This document shows positions 24,956-35,538 of a stretch of DNA of 64,000 nucleotides, piece after piece. Numbering within the stretch: the first letter of the stretch is position 1; each line of letters starts with the position of its first letter. The notes below the pieces were generated by a model. It saw only the letters and a list, made by a program, of their open reading frames with translations, searched no databases and was not told where the DNA came from. The stretch comes from Nocardia australiensis (GTDB lineage: Bacteria; Actinomycetota; Actinomycetes; Mycobacteriales; Mycobacteriaceae). The position numbers were made by a program, and so were the translations under genes. The stretch lies in assembly GCF_020733705.1 (NCBI RefSeq), contig NZ_JAJFZM010000017.1, forward strand, positions 248,001 to 312,000. Direction: 5' to 3'.

Positions 24956-27900
24956 TCATTCCTCCGGCAGCCACGCGGTCTGGACGAGTTCCCTCCGCGA
25001 GAGCAGTGGTTCGACAAGAATTCCGCGACCCACCGGTTGCTTCGTGGCCTTCACATCGCCGATAAGAACGCCATCAAGTTTCGAACCATCCAGCACGATG
25101 CCCGAAGAGTTCAGGTTTCGCATTTGCCCGAGCACGTTGTCGTACATCGCCGAATCGGCCTGCGCGATGGCTCGTGCGACCACGAGATGCAGCCCCGTGT
25201 CCCGGCCATCGACAATAAGGTCTTTCAACGTCTCGAGCGGATTCAACGCACCACGCTGCGCGACCATGTGATAGTCATCGACGACGACGAATATCTCCGG
25301 CCCGCTCCACCAGGAACGCTCTTTGAGCTGCTGTGAAGTGACGTCGTCGGGAGCGCGACGCGTACGCATCTTCGCGGCGAATCCGGGCAGACCCTCGATC
25401 AGATCCCGCTCGCTGGTCAGATAGCCGACCTGCTGCTCCTTCGGGATGGCGTCCATGTGCTGGCGGCGATAGTCGACCAGGAGCACTCGGGCCTGGTCTC
25501 GATTGAATTGCCGCCGAATTGATTCCAGCAGCGCCTTGAGCACCGTGGATTTCCCCGACCCCGATGAGCCGAGCACGATGAAGTGGCTCGTCACACCGAA
25601 ATCGATACTGGCAGGGCCCAAATCGGACTCACGCACCCCGATCGGCACAACCAGCCGTTGCGCCATATTCATCGGCGCCGGCAGCTGCGCGTGCAGCTCG
25701 TCCAGCCGGACCTGGGCAGGCAGCAGTTTGACCTCCGGCGCCTTACGACCGGCGTAGAGACGGTTCAATTGCTCGACAGCCGCCGTGAGTCCCGCACGCG
25801 CCGAGTCGGATTCGCCCACACCATCGACGCGCGGCAGCGCGGTCAACATATGCAATGCCTCGGTGGAGATGCAACGTCCCGGACGGTTGGGCGGAATCGC
25901 ATTGACGATATTGCGATGTGCGGAAAACACCGTGTCTGTGAGATCGCCGAGGCGCATTTCCCATCGGGTCTGCATCAGATCCTTGATGGCGGGACGGATC
26001 GCCGCCCACCGCGAACTACTGATCACCAGGTGGATGCCGTAGTTGAGACCTTGCAGCGCAATCGCTTCCACCGACGACAGATACTCGTCGTTGTATGGGC
26101 CGGAGACTGAGAAGCCGATATCCCAGCCGTCGATGACAACGAAGACGTCTCCGTGAATATCACCACGGGCGGTCAGTTCGGCCGATTCGCCCGGCACGGT
26201 TCGACGCCGCCGGAACTCCTGCATGCCATCGATGCCGAGGTCACTGAATAGTGTCTGCCTGCTCGCGATGAGGTTGGCGATCAACGCGAACGTACGCCGG
26301 ACACGGTCGACATCGCGAGCCGTCGCGACCGAGCCGACATGCGGTAGGTCACGCAGCCCCGATAGGCCACCGGAGAAGTCGAGGCAGTAGAACTGCACCT
26401 GTTCCGGGGTGTGGGTCAGTGCCGCCGACAGGATCAGTGTCTGTAGTGCGGTTGATTTACCGGACTGTGGGCCACCGACGACGGCCGCGTGTCCACCGGC
26501 ACCGGACAGATCCACCGTCCAGACGTCCTGGCTCTGCTGACGCGGCTTGTCCACAATCGCCAGCGGCAGCCGCAACATTCCCGCGGTCGCACCGCGGGTG
26601 AGCTGGTCAAGGGTGGGTGACACGGTCAGCGGCGGCAGCCACATCGCGTGCGCCTGACGGCCATGGCCCGCGAACTGCTGTAGCACCGTCTCCATCACGG
26701 TCACCGGATCGCCCTCGGCGATATCCGGTTCCACGGGAACGGCTTCCACCTCCACGGGCGGCGCGGGCCGCACGTCGATGACCTGCGCGGCGGTAAACCG
26801 TTGCGGCGGCCGGTAACTTCCGCCCGCCCGGCGCGCACGGTGCGCGGAGGCCGCCGCGGTCTGCACCGGCGGCACATATGGTGAGCCGACATAGGCGGCC
26901 TGGAATCGCTGTAGGTCGCCCGAACCGACCCGCAGATAGCCGGCGCCGGGCTTCTTCGGCAGGTGATAGGCGTCGGCGGTGCCGATCGCGTCACGGGAGT
27001 CGCTGGTCTGGTTGGTACGCAGGGCAATTCGATAGGACAGGTGCGCTTCGAGTTCACCCATCCGGCTGGCGGGAACCTTCTGCGAGGCGAGCAGCAGGTG
27101 AATGCGTAGCGAGCGACCGAGGCGACCGATGGCGACGAACAGTTTCGTGAAACTCGGGTGCTGTTCGAGTAGCTCGGCGAACTCGTCGAGGATGATCAGT
27201 AGCGTCGGCAGCGGAGCCAGCTCCGCGCCTTGCTCGCGCGCCCGTTCATAGTCCGCGACATTCGCGAAATTGCCCGCATCACGCAGAATCCGTTGCCGCC
27301 TGCTCATTTCGCCGTTGATGACGTCTTCCATACGGGTGACCAGATCGGCCTCTTCTTCCATATTGGTCACCACCGCTGTCACATGCGACAACCGATCGAA
27401 GCCGAGGAAGGTGGCGCCGCCCTTGAAGTCGACGAGCAGCAGGTTCAAGACATCCGAGGAATGCGTGGCGACCGCCGAGAGCACAAGGGTGCGAAGGAAT
27501 TCCGACTTTCCCGAGCCGGTCGCGCCGATGCACATTCCGTGCGGGCCCATACCCTCCTCGGCGGATTCCTTGATATCGACGTAAACGGCGCCACCGGCCG
27601 GGTCGTAACCGAACGGGATATTCAGGCGCGCCCGGTCGCTGTCGCGACGCGTCGGCCACTGTCGTTGCACCCGGATGTCGCCGGGGTCGGTGATGGCGAC
27701 CAGTTCTTCCCATGAGGTGCCGCCACTGGCCTGCTCGGCGGCCACCGCTTCTACGACCGTGGACAACCGGTAGGGCGAAATGTTGCGCGCCAATGCCGTC
27801 ATCGCGGGCGACGAAAGCGCGTCGGCCACACCGACACGCCGCAATCCGCGGACGGTGACCTCGTTGAGCGAACGATCCTCGTTGACCGTGAAAGCCATCG

Positions 27901-28972
27901 CTCGCGGCAGACTCTGCTCCGAGGTACCCAGCCGCAGCCAGGTGCAGCCGTCGATGCCCGAGATATCGCGTTCGTTCGAAGACCCGCCGACATCGACGAT
28001 CAGCAGATAATGTTTGCGATCCAGCGTCGGCTGGGAGTTCGCGGAAAACGGGCCTCGATTGAGACCCGCCAGCACCTTGGCCCGCATCTCCGCGACCGTG
28101 CGGTACACCATGCGGCTCGAACCGATCGCGTCGGTCTCCTCGGGATGCTGAGTATGGGGCAGCCACTTCAGCCAGGCCCATTCCGGCGCATCGGGATTCG
28201 ACAGCACCGCGGCCACCGCTACCTGGTCCGGACCGTGCAGAACCACCACCTCGGCGACCATCGCGCGCACCAGATCCCCCATCGCCTCGGCGTCACCGCC
28301 GATGCCGATCTGCGGCGCCGAGAGCAGGTTGATGGCAACCGGCATACCACCGACGGTGGAATACGCCTTCGCGAAGCGGGTGAGTTCGACGACGCCGACC
28401 GGATCCAGGTCGGTGGTCGGCGCGGCCTCCGGCACGATCACGCGTACCTGGTTGGCGATCCGGCCACGGCCGACTCGTACCCGCAGGAACTGCGGGCTCG
28501 CGACCTGCACCTCCCACATGCGCTTGCCACCGACCAGCCGGGTGATCTCCTCTGGACCGGGATGGGTGTAGCGCAGAAAGCCATAGAGCTCGATTTCGGC
28601 CGCGTGCACCGTCTTGCGGTTGTCGGTGATGCTGCGCAGGTAGTCCTTGCGTTCCTCGTTGAGGCCGGCGGAACCACCGCCGCCACCACCCGCGGCCGAA
28701 CCGCCCATCATGCCGAACATCGACACCAGCATCATGACCGGGAACATCATCATCATCGGCGACATGGTCTGTAAACCGCCGCCGCGGAACATCATCACCA
28801 TCATGCCGCCCATGGCCGCGACCATGACGACGGGCATGATCATTTTGAGGCGTGACGGCGGTACCGGTTTCGGCAGTTCGGTAGGGGGCTGGAGCCGCAG
28901 TTCGGTCACGGCGGGCGCTTTGGGACCACGGACCGTGCGGGCCGGGCGCACGAATCGACGCGTACTGGTCAC
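24956..28972 (-). CDS. eccC: Type VII secretion motor ATPase EccC
   Basis: 1338 residues from GTG 28972, which overlaps the eccB stop (GTGA). A basic start and two membrane helices (about residues 45-85, unusually Met-rich) lead to three FtsK/SpoIIIE ATPase domains. All three Walker A loops are intact: GATGSGKSEF (K489), GGPQSGKSTAL (about 838) and GSSGSGKSTVL (K1141). Walker B boxes such as LLIILDEFAELL and IFVVVDDYHM are visible. The gene is unsplit, unlike ESX-1, where EccCa and EccCb are separate. EccC binds substrate signals with its last ATPase and drives export through the EccB-D pore. Confidence 0.96.
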   Translation of the reverse strand: MTSTRRFVRPARTVRGPKAPAVTELRLQPPTELPKPVPPSRLKMIMPVVMVAAMGGMMVMMFRGGGLQTMSPMMMMFPVMMLVSMFGMMGGSAAGGGGGGSAGLNEERKDYLRSITDNRKTVHAAEIELYGFLRYTHPGPEEITRLVGGKRMWEVQVASPQFLRVRVGRGRIANQVRVIVPEAAPTTDLDPVGVVELTRFAKAYSTVGGMPVAINLLSAPQIGIGGDAEAMGDLVRAMVAEVVVLHGPDQVAVAAVLSNPDAPEWAWLKWLPHTQHPEETDAIGSSRMVYRTVAEMRAKVLAGLNRGPFSANSQPTLDRKHYLLIVDVGGSSNERDISGIDGCTWLRLGTSEQSLPRAMAFTVNEDRSLNEVTVRGLRRVGVADALSSPAMTALARNISPYRLSTVVEAVAAEQASGGTSWEELVAITDPGDIRVQRQWPTRRDSDRARLNIPFGYDPAGGAVYVDIKESAEEGMGPHGMCIGATGSGKSEFLRTLVLSAVATHSSDVLNLLLVDFKGGATFLGFDRLSHVTAVVTNMEEEADLVTRMEDVINGEMSRRQRILRDAGNFANVADYERAREQGAELAPLPTLLIILDEFAELLEQHPSFTKLFVAIGRLGRSLRIHLLLASQKVPASRMGELEAHLSYRIALRTNQTSDSRDAIGTADAYHLPKKPGAGYLRVGSGDLQRFQAAYVGSPYVPPVQTAAASAHRARRAGGSYRPPQRFTAAQVIDVRPAPPVEVEAVPVEPDIAEGDPVTVMETVLQQFAGHGRQAHAMWLPPLTVSPTLDQLTRGATAGMLRLPLAIVDKPRQQSQDVWTVDLSGAGGHAAVVGGPQSGKSTALQTLILSAALTHTPEQVQFYCLDFSGGLSGLRDLPHVGSVATARDVDRVRRTFALIANLIASRQTLFSDLGIDGMQEFRRRRTVPGESAELTARGDIHGDVFVVIDGWDIGFSVSGPYNDEYLSSVEAIALQGLNYGIHLVISSSRWAAIRPAIKDLMQTRWEMRLGDLTDTVFSAHRNIVNAIPPNRPGRCISTEALHMLTALPRVDGVGESDSARAGLTAAVEQLNRLYAGRKAPEVKLLPAQVRLDELHAQLPAPMNMAQRLVVPIGVRESDLGPASIDFGVTSHFIVLGSSGSGKSTVLKALLESIRRQFNRDQARVLLVDYRRQHMDAIPKEQQVGYLTSERDLIEGLPGFAAKMRTRRAPDDVTSQQLKERSWWSGPEIFVVVDDYHMVAQRGALNPLETLKDLIVDGRDTGLHLVVARAIAQADSAMYDNVLGQMRNLNSSGIVLDGSKLDGVLIGDVKATKQPVGRGILVEPLLSRRELVQTAWLPEE

Positions 28973-30522
28973 GACGGACCTCCCAACCCGGCGACGACCT
29001 GGTCGGGCGCGATGCCGTCGTGGGCAAGCTTGGCATCGGCCTGCGACAGCGTCGGGCCTACCGCGAACAAGGTGACGATCGACCACGGCGCCTGCACCGG
29101 TGTGCGCAGCGCCAGCGCGGTGAGGGTCGGATCGGAGCCGCTCGCGATTTGCGGAGCGTCGATGCCATAGCGCACGCCGCTGTCGGAAATCCAGTAGAGC
29201 GATTCACGCAGCGGCGATGCCGGTTCCGCACCGGTCACCTGCACGAAGCGACCGGTGTCGCGCGGCATGTACGCGGCATCGGCGGTGCGGCCTCCCGAGG
29301 GCGCGGCGGTCACCAAATCGACTGTCCTGCTTTGCTCTTCGGCCGCCAGCGGTAGTTGCCTTCCCACCAGCAGCTCACTGACGGCATTCGGATCGGTGCC
29401 GGTACGCGACCAGTGATAGCAGGTCACCTCCGAGCGTTGCGGATCGATGATCTCGATCGGCCGCGTCGGGTAGGTAGCGGTTCCCGGCCACGAGCCGGGG
29501 CGCAGGTTGGCGGCGATCACGTCCGGGCCGACCATTCTGGTGGACGCCGCGCCGTGTGAATCGGCATTGCGGATCATCGATGCCAGCACCCCGGTGACGC
29601 GTACGACACCGTTCTGCGACACCAGGTAGTAAGCCGGGGGCTGATCCGGGGTGTTCACTGTCAGCACCGAGCCGACCAACACACTCAGCCCGTTGCTGAA
29701 GGTCATCGACTCACCCGCGCCGGGCACCTCGGGCACCCGCAGTGGCGGCACCTCCGGGATCGCGTCGATCAAACCCTTGGTGGCCGCCAGGACCGGCGCT
29801 GTCGCATCGATGCCGAGGGCGAGTGCCACCGCGGAATTGGTGAGATCGATGGCCGCGCGCACGACGCCTCTATCACCGTCGACGTACACCAACCAGGTGG
29901 TGTTGTCGTCGCGCATCAATCGTGCCTCGTTATCGGTCAACGGGCGTGCGGCGTCACCGTCGACCGACAGTGGACCGCCGATAACGGTGGAACGCACCGC
30001 CGATTGATTGAGGGTAGGCAGGCCGGTCGCCCGGTCCACCGGCGCGGAAGCACCCGACTTCGCGGTGTCACACACCGTCCACGACGAATCCTTCTCGGCG
30101 TTATCGAAAATGGTTCCGGGCGCACCCGGAATGCCGACCAGCGGCCCGCGCGGATACTTCGACAGTTCCTCGCGCGAGACCGGCACCGGCTTTTCGGCGG
30201 CCCCGATGATCAGCCGCGCGGAGGTGAGATTCAAGGCCGGGTACAACCGTGGACCCAGATGCACGAACAGCGCACCACTGTCCTTCTCCGAGACGATCTT
30301 CGCGTCGGAGACTTTCTTGGCGGGTTTGAAGAACGCCAGCACCGCCGAGCCGGCGATGACCACACAGACGATCGCGATACCTATCGATAGCGCGGTGGAA
30401 CGGCCGCGTTGTGGATCGTCGATCATCGACGCGTCCCGGCGCACCAGGGCATGCTCGATTCGGCGCAGCAGGAACCGCCAACCAGATATCTGGTGTTTGG
30501 TCACCACCCGGAAGCGTGCCAC
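28969..30522 (-). CDS. eccB: Type VII secretion component EccB
   Basis: 517 residues, GTG start at 30522 with GGAAGG upstream. The EccB N-terminus TKHQISGWRFLLRRIEHALVRRD is followed by one membrane helix (about residues 45-66) and a periplasmic domain made of repeated units with the core AVDREGV/DGDRGVVRAAIDL type strands. Cysteines at TVCDTAK and VTCYHWS probably make the conserved disulfide. EccB forms the periplasmic rim of the complex and stabilises EccC. It is the first gene of the eccB-eccC pair, with a perfect TTCCCA palindrome centred 77 bases upstream. Confidence 0.95.
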   Translation of the reverse strand: MARFRVVTKHQISGWRFLLRRIEHALVRRDASMIDDPQRGRSTALSIGIAIVCVVIAGSAVLAFFKPAKKVSDAKIVSEKDSGALFVHLGPRLYPALNLTSARLIIGAAEKPVPVSREELSKYPRGPLVGIPGAPGTIFDNAEKDSSWTVCDTAKSGASAPVDRATGLPTLNQSAVRSTVIGGPLSVDGDAARPLTDNEARLMRDDNTTWLVYVDGDRGVVRAAIDLTNSAVALALGIDATAPVLAATKGLIDAIPEVPPLRVPEVPGAGESMTFSNGLSVLVGSVLTVNTPDQPPAYYLVSQNGVVRVTGVLASMIRNADSHGAASTRMVGPDVIAANLRPGSWPGTATYPTRPIEIIDPQRSEVTCYHWSRTGTDPNAVSELLVGRQLPLAAEEQSRTVDLVTAAPSGGRTADAAYMPRDTGRFVQVTGAEPASPLRESLYWISDSGVRYGIDAPQIASGSDPTLTALALRTPVQAPWSIVTLFAVGPTLSQADAKLAHDGIAPDQVVAGLGGPS

Positions 30523-30591
30523 CGGTTCTCATCCTTCCGCCGACCTGCCGCCAAACCCTACTGGCGGGTCATCGACCGGCCACACGAAGAC

Positions 30592-30607
30592 TTCCCACCA
30601 CTGGGAA
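30592..30607. promoter_or_regulatory. TTCCCA-N4-TGGGAA palindrome upstream of eccB
   Basis: TTCCCACCACTGGGAA, identical in all 16 bases to the copy at 42054, centred 77 bases upstream of the eccB start. Confidence 0.7.
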
Positions 30608-30643
30608 TCAAGCCGGTCGGTCGGAGTAGACATCGGCGTATGA

Positions 30644-31150
30644 ACGGAAACAACCAACGGCGCAGTAGTACTCGATCACGAGTTCAGGATTCCCGACACC
30701 GAGCTCGGCGAGCGACTGATCCCGGTCGCGCCTAACCGCGGCACCGGCCATTACGCGCTGGACTTCGCCCGACCCCAGCATGGTGACAACACATACGATC
30801 TTGCGGCGGTAACCATCGGGAGGGGCACGGCGGAAGTCGCGAGGGTGCATGTACTGGCTGCGATGCAGTCATACAAAAGCCACCAGGCGCCGAACCGCTC
30901 TCCGAGTTCGCCCTCGACCTCGGCACCCGCAAGCCGCCGGACTGACGCAAGGTCATGCAGGAGGAAAACCACAGCCTCCACGTGGCCCGCGCCGCGGATG
31001 GCAACGTCGTCGGATTCGCCCACCCAACACTCCAGAGTGGAACCGGCTATCTGGATGTGCTGCATGTGATGCCGGTATGGCAAGGCACCGCAGTGGGCGG
31101 TCGTCTGATGTATAAGGCGGACGAGTTCTGGGGAAGGTTGGCGACTCGGC
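30644..31150 (+). pseudogene. Decayed coding remnant including a GNAT acetyltransferase fragment
   Basis: The 678-base gap between eccA and eccB holds no intact gene. Plus-strand frames carry coding-like pieces broken by a stop (TGA 30943) and a frame switch. The clearest piece, 30946-31125, reads GNVVGFAHP, then GYLDVLHVMPVWQGTAVGGRLM, which fits the acetyl-CoA-binding motif A of GNAT enzymes, and then loses similarity. An earlier piece near 30644-30880 is open but has no start codon. The reading as a GNAT relic is inference; the remnant marks the place where eccA and eccB are separated. The palindrome at 30592 lies at its edge. Confidence 0.4.
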
Positions 31151-31200
31151 CGACTCCCACAGGACCTGATGGCCCAGCGGGAGCCGGCCGCTCGTTTCCG

Positions 31201-32961
31201 TCACACCCGGGCGGAGGGCGCCAAACTATCCAGTGCGGCGGCGATGTCGAGGGCGTCGATCATCATCAGTTCCTGATCGGTCATCGACATGATGTCCACA
31301 TTGTCGCGCGTGAAGCGGTAGTCGCGCTCGGCCTCGGCCGCCTCGACGACATTGCGCACGAAACGCCCATTACCGGCCAGATCGATCAACCGCCTGCCGT
31401 TGCGGGTTTGCCCGGCCAATTCGGCGCAGCGGGCCTGGAGCACCTCACGCGCGTCCTCGGAGAGAATCGAATCCTTGTTGCGCGCAATATGTTCGGCGAT
31501 TTGCACCAGTTCGTCGGCCTCGTAGCTGGAGAACCGGATCCGCTTGGTGAAGCGGGAGGCGAGACCGTCATTGGATGCGAGGAATCGGTCGATCTGGTCC
31601 TCGTAGCCGGCGATGATCACGACCAGCTTGTCGCGATCGTTCTCCATGCGCGCCAGCAAGGTGTCGACCGCTTCCTTGCCGAACGCGTCGCCACCGGACA
31701 AACCTTCTTGCACAAGCGTGTACGCCTCGTCGATGAACAGCACCCCGCCGAGCGCGGAATCAATGAGCGCGTTGGTCTTCGGCGCGGTATGCCCGAGATG
31801 GGTGCCGACCATATCGTTTCGCGACACCTCGATCACGTCGGCATTCTCGACGACACCGAGCCCGGCGAAGATTTTGGCGATCACGCGGGCAATGGTGGTT
31901 TTACCGGTACCGGGGGGGCCGGAGAAGATCAGGTGCTGCGACCGCGACTCCACGGCCAGCCCGCGTTTGGCGCGCACCTGATCCATCAGCACACCGGACT
32001 TGAGCCGGTCGACCTGCTCTTTGACCGAGTCCATTCCGATCTGCGCCCGCAACAGGTCGGATGCCTCCGTGAGCCGGGAATCGCGCTCCTGCTTGGCCGC
32101 CGACGCAGCCGCCTCGGCCGGATCGTCGCCGGACTTCGGATCCCACTGGTTGGTGCGGGAGGCGATGAGTTCCGCCGAGGCGACCTCGAGCCGGAAGGAC
32201 TTGTCCTTGACCGCGCGCTGCCATTCCGGGCGGTCCTGCCACAGCCCCGAGCCCTGGAGGCCGTTGAGGATCTTCTCGGCGGCATCGTGATCCCCGTTGT
32301 GCCGCAACAACATTCCGAGTAGGAAGTGCGCATCGGCCCAGATGTAGGACAGACTGCCTGATGCGCTGTCCTCGACGATGCGCTGCGCACGGGGCAGCGC
32401 CTCACCCAGACGTCCCAGATGCGCCAGCGATTGCGCCGTCATCAACTCGGCCGCGATATCGAGCAGGCCGTCTTCGAGCGTCGCCCGCTTGTTTCTGGCA
32501 GCCAGCACATCCGGCCAGCGCTTGGTGCGGAAGTACAGCGACATGCGTACGAAGTCGGAGACATCGTCGCTCGGTACTTCCTGGAGGATGTTGATGGCTT
32601 CCTGCCATTCACCACCCTGGGCATAGGCGCAAGCCTGCGCGACCGAGATCTGGTCACGGTCGGCCATGGCGATGCGCAACCCATACATCCCGATCTCGAC
32701 CTGGCACCACAGCGCGCGATCGACAAGACCGGCTCGTTGCTGGTCACGATAAAGATTGTGCACCGACCGGTAGGCGCCGTAGATCACCTCTTCGGTAACC
32801 TCGCCCGCCATCGCGCGCCCGAGCCAGGCATCGCACATATCGGGATCGAGGTCGGTGGCCGCCCGGAACGCCGCCACTGCTTGCTGGTCGTTGCGCACAC
32901 CGCCAACGACCAACGCCAAACTTTGAACCCCTGTGTAGAACGCGTCCTCGGCCGCTGACAA
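31201..32961 (-). CDS. eccA: Type VII secretion AAA+ ATPase EccA
   Basis: 586 residues from TTG 32961, which has a strong GGAAGGGAAG seven bases upstream; the longer frame to 33114 is Gly/Arg-rich and unlikely to be coding. Residues 1-280 are a helical TPR-type domain (from LSAAEDAFYTGVQSLALVVGG). The C-terminal half is a CbxX/CfqX-type AAA+ domain with Walker A FSGPPGTGKTT, Walker B GGVLFIDEAYTL, sensor IIAGYEDQ and arginine finger ASRFTKRIRF. EccA is cytosolic and is thought to strip EspG from PE-PPE substrates. In mycobacterial ESX-2 eccA is last, after eccE; here it lies ahead of eccB with its own promoter region. Confidence 0.92.
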   Translation of the reverse strand: MSAAEDAFYTGVQSLALVVGGVRNDQQAVAAFRAATDLDPDMCDAWLGRAMAGEVTEEVIYGAYRSVHNLYRDQQRAGLVDRALWCQVEIGMYGLRIAMADRDQISVAQACAYAQGGEWQEAINILQEVPSDDVSDFVRMSLYFRTKRWPDVLAARNKRATLEDGLLDIAAELMTAQSLAHLGRLGEALPRAQRIVEDSASGSLSYIWADAHFLLGMLLRHNGDHDAAEKILNGLQGSGLWQDRPEWQRAVKDKSFRLEVASAELIASRTNQWDPKSGDDPAEAAASAAKQERDSRLTEASDLLRAQIGMDSVKEQVDRLKSGVLMDQVRAKRGLAVESRSQHLIFSGPPGTGKTTIARVIAKIFAGLGVVENADVIEVSRNDMVGTHLGHTAPKTNALIDSALGGVLFIDEAYTLVQEGLSGGDAFGKEAVDTLLARMENDRDKLVVIIAGYEDQIDRFLASNDGLASRFTKRIRFSSYEADELVQIAEHIARNKDSILSEDAREVLQARCAELAGQTRNGRRLIDLAGNGRFVRNVVEAAEAERDYRFTRDNVDIMSMTDQELMMIDALDIAAALDSLAPSARV

Positions 32962-33037
32962 TTTCGGGCTTCCCTTCCGCCGATCTCGCTTGCCGCAACG
33001 ATAGTGGCCGCCACCGCCACCACTCCCCCGGAAATCA

Positions 33038-33053
33038 TTCCCAGTGCCGGGAA
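33038..33053. promoter_or_regulatory. TTCCCA-type palindrome upstream of eccA
   Basis: TTCCCAGTGCCGGGAA, one mismatch in the right arm, centred 84 bases before the TTG start. The spacing matches those before pknG (82) and eccB (77). Confidence 0.62.
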
Positions 33054-33112
33054 GTTTGCGGCTCGTCGGGCTCCCGAGTGAGACCGGGTCACCCCCAGAG
33101 CGATACGCCAGC

Positions 33113-33143
33113 AATTAACGTGCCGTCACATGACGGTGCGATC
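33113..33143. promoter_or_regulatory. ACCG-type palindrome in the eccA upstream region
   Basis: AACGTGCCGTCACATGACGG followed by TGCGATC forms a dyad with arms CGTGCCGTCA / TGACGGTGCG. It resembles the set at 6678, 12965 and 61059, but in the usual orientation the -10 (TGCGAT) is poor. It is therefore an operator candidate rather than a clear promoter. It is 155 bases before eccA. Confidence 0.45.
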
Positions 33144-33288
33144 GCGACTCAACAGCTGGAAAGCCCTACGATATCGACGCAGGCCAGCAGCGGCTGGCGG
33201 CCGCGATCCGGATCGCCGGGCCGGCACTCGACACCCACAGGCCCCATCGACATCGCTAAAATTCTTGCCACTAATTGAGTGCACGCTA

Positions 33289-33317
33289 TTGAACGTCTCA
33301 ACAGAGTTGGGTACTGT
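33289..33317 (+). promoter_or_regulatory. Promoter-like TTGAAC-N17-TACTGT facing a short transcript
   Basis: TTGAAC (33289-33294) and TACTGT (33312-33317) are 17 bases apart; the spacer holds the small dyad CTCAAC-aga-GTTGGG. A transcript starting near 33324 would meet the strong hairpin at 33365-33402 after about 40 bases. It could be a short RNA or an attenuated leader for the small gene at 33541. Confidence 0.45.
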
Positions 33318-33364
33318 AATGAACAGATCGACGGTCCCTCATCCCGGCGATCTGACCTAGATAA

Positions 33365-33402
33365 GCAGTGACCGGTTGCGCCGGCACGCCACCGGTCACT
33401 GC
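33365..33402. terminator. Strong 12-bp hairpin, terminator or attenuator
   Basis: The arms GCAGTGACCGGT (33365-33376) and ACCGGTCACTGC (33391-33402) pair perfectly around 14 bases; gaatcttct follows. No gene with a clear start ends here: the only short frame, 33319-33360 (13 codons), stops 4 bases before the stem. Confidence 0.6.
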
Positions 33403-33540
33403 GAATCTTCTCTGATCCGAGCTAGCTGAGTATCGACGCTCCCGGTTCATGAGAAATGTGCGCCAGGCGCTCGGTCGTGAGTGATCTTCGATCCGTACGA
33501 ACCATCACGGAGACAATGATCGGGATGGTCGACAACACTG

Positions 33541-33717
33541 ATGGCCGCATACTTTGCCGACGATGCGTGGCGTGCCGCCGAACACGCGGCGCGACGTACC
33601 GCCGAGGCGGCCGATAGGTTCGCCCGGGCGCGAGCGGATTGGGTTTCGGCAACAGACCTGACCCTCAGGCGGCTGACGGATTTGCAGCTGGCCCGCTCGA
33701 TCCCCTACTACATGTAG
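33541..33717 (+). CDS. Small Arg/Ala-rich hypothetical protein
   Basis: 58 residues, ATG 33541 to TAG 33717. The sequence reads MAAYFADDAWRAAEHAARR, then TAEAADRFARARADWVSA and ends LARSIPYYM. It predicts one long amphipathic, possibly coiled-coil helix. No family is recognised. The ribosome site (GGGATGG) is about 14 bases upstream and weak. It is divergent from eccA and convergent with the CpnT-like gene, which ends 36 bases away. Codon use is similar to neighbouring genes, which supports coding, but this is not certain. Confidence 0.45.
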   Translation: MAAYFADDAWRAAEHAARRTAEAADRFARARADWVSATDLTLRRLTDLQLARSIPYYM

Positions 33718-33752
33718 CGGCGAGTTCGCCGCTGTCACAAGGGCGCTCGAAC

Positions 33753-35513
<1,761 letters not shown>

Positions 35514-35538
35514 GGTTGACCTCCTTCCCCGCTGCTAC

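Noticed and set aside
30751..31083. Minus-strand 110-codon frame in the eccA-eccB gap
   Set aside because: No family pattern, no ribosome site, and it is antisense to the more convincing GNAT remnant.
32962..33114. N-terminal extension of eccA
   Set aside because: The extension is Gly/Arg-rich and unlike EccA; TTG 32961 has a very strong ribosome site, and the extension would cover the palindrome at 33038.
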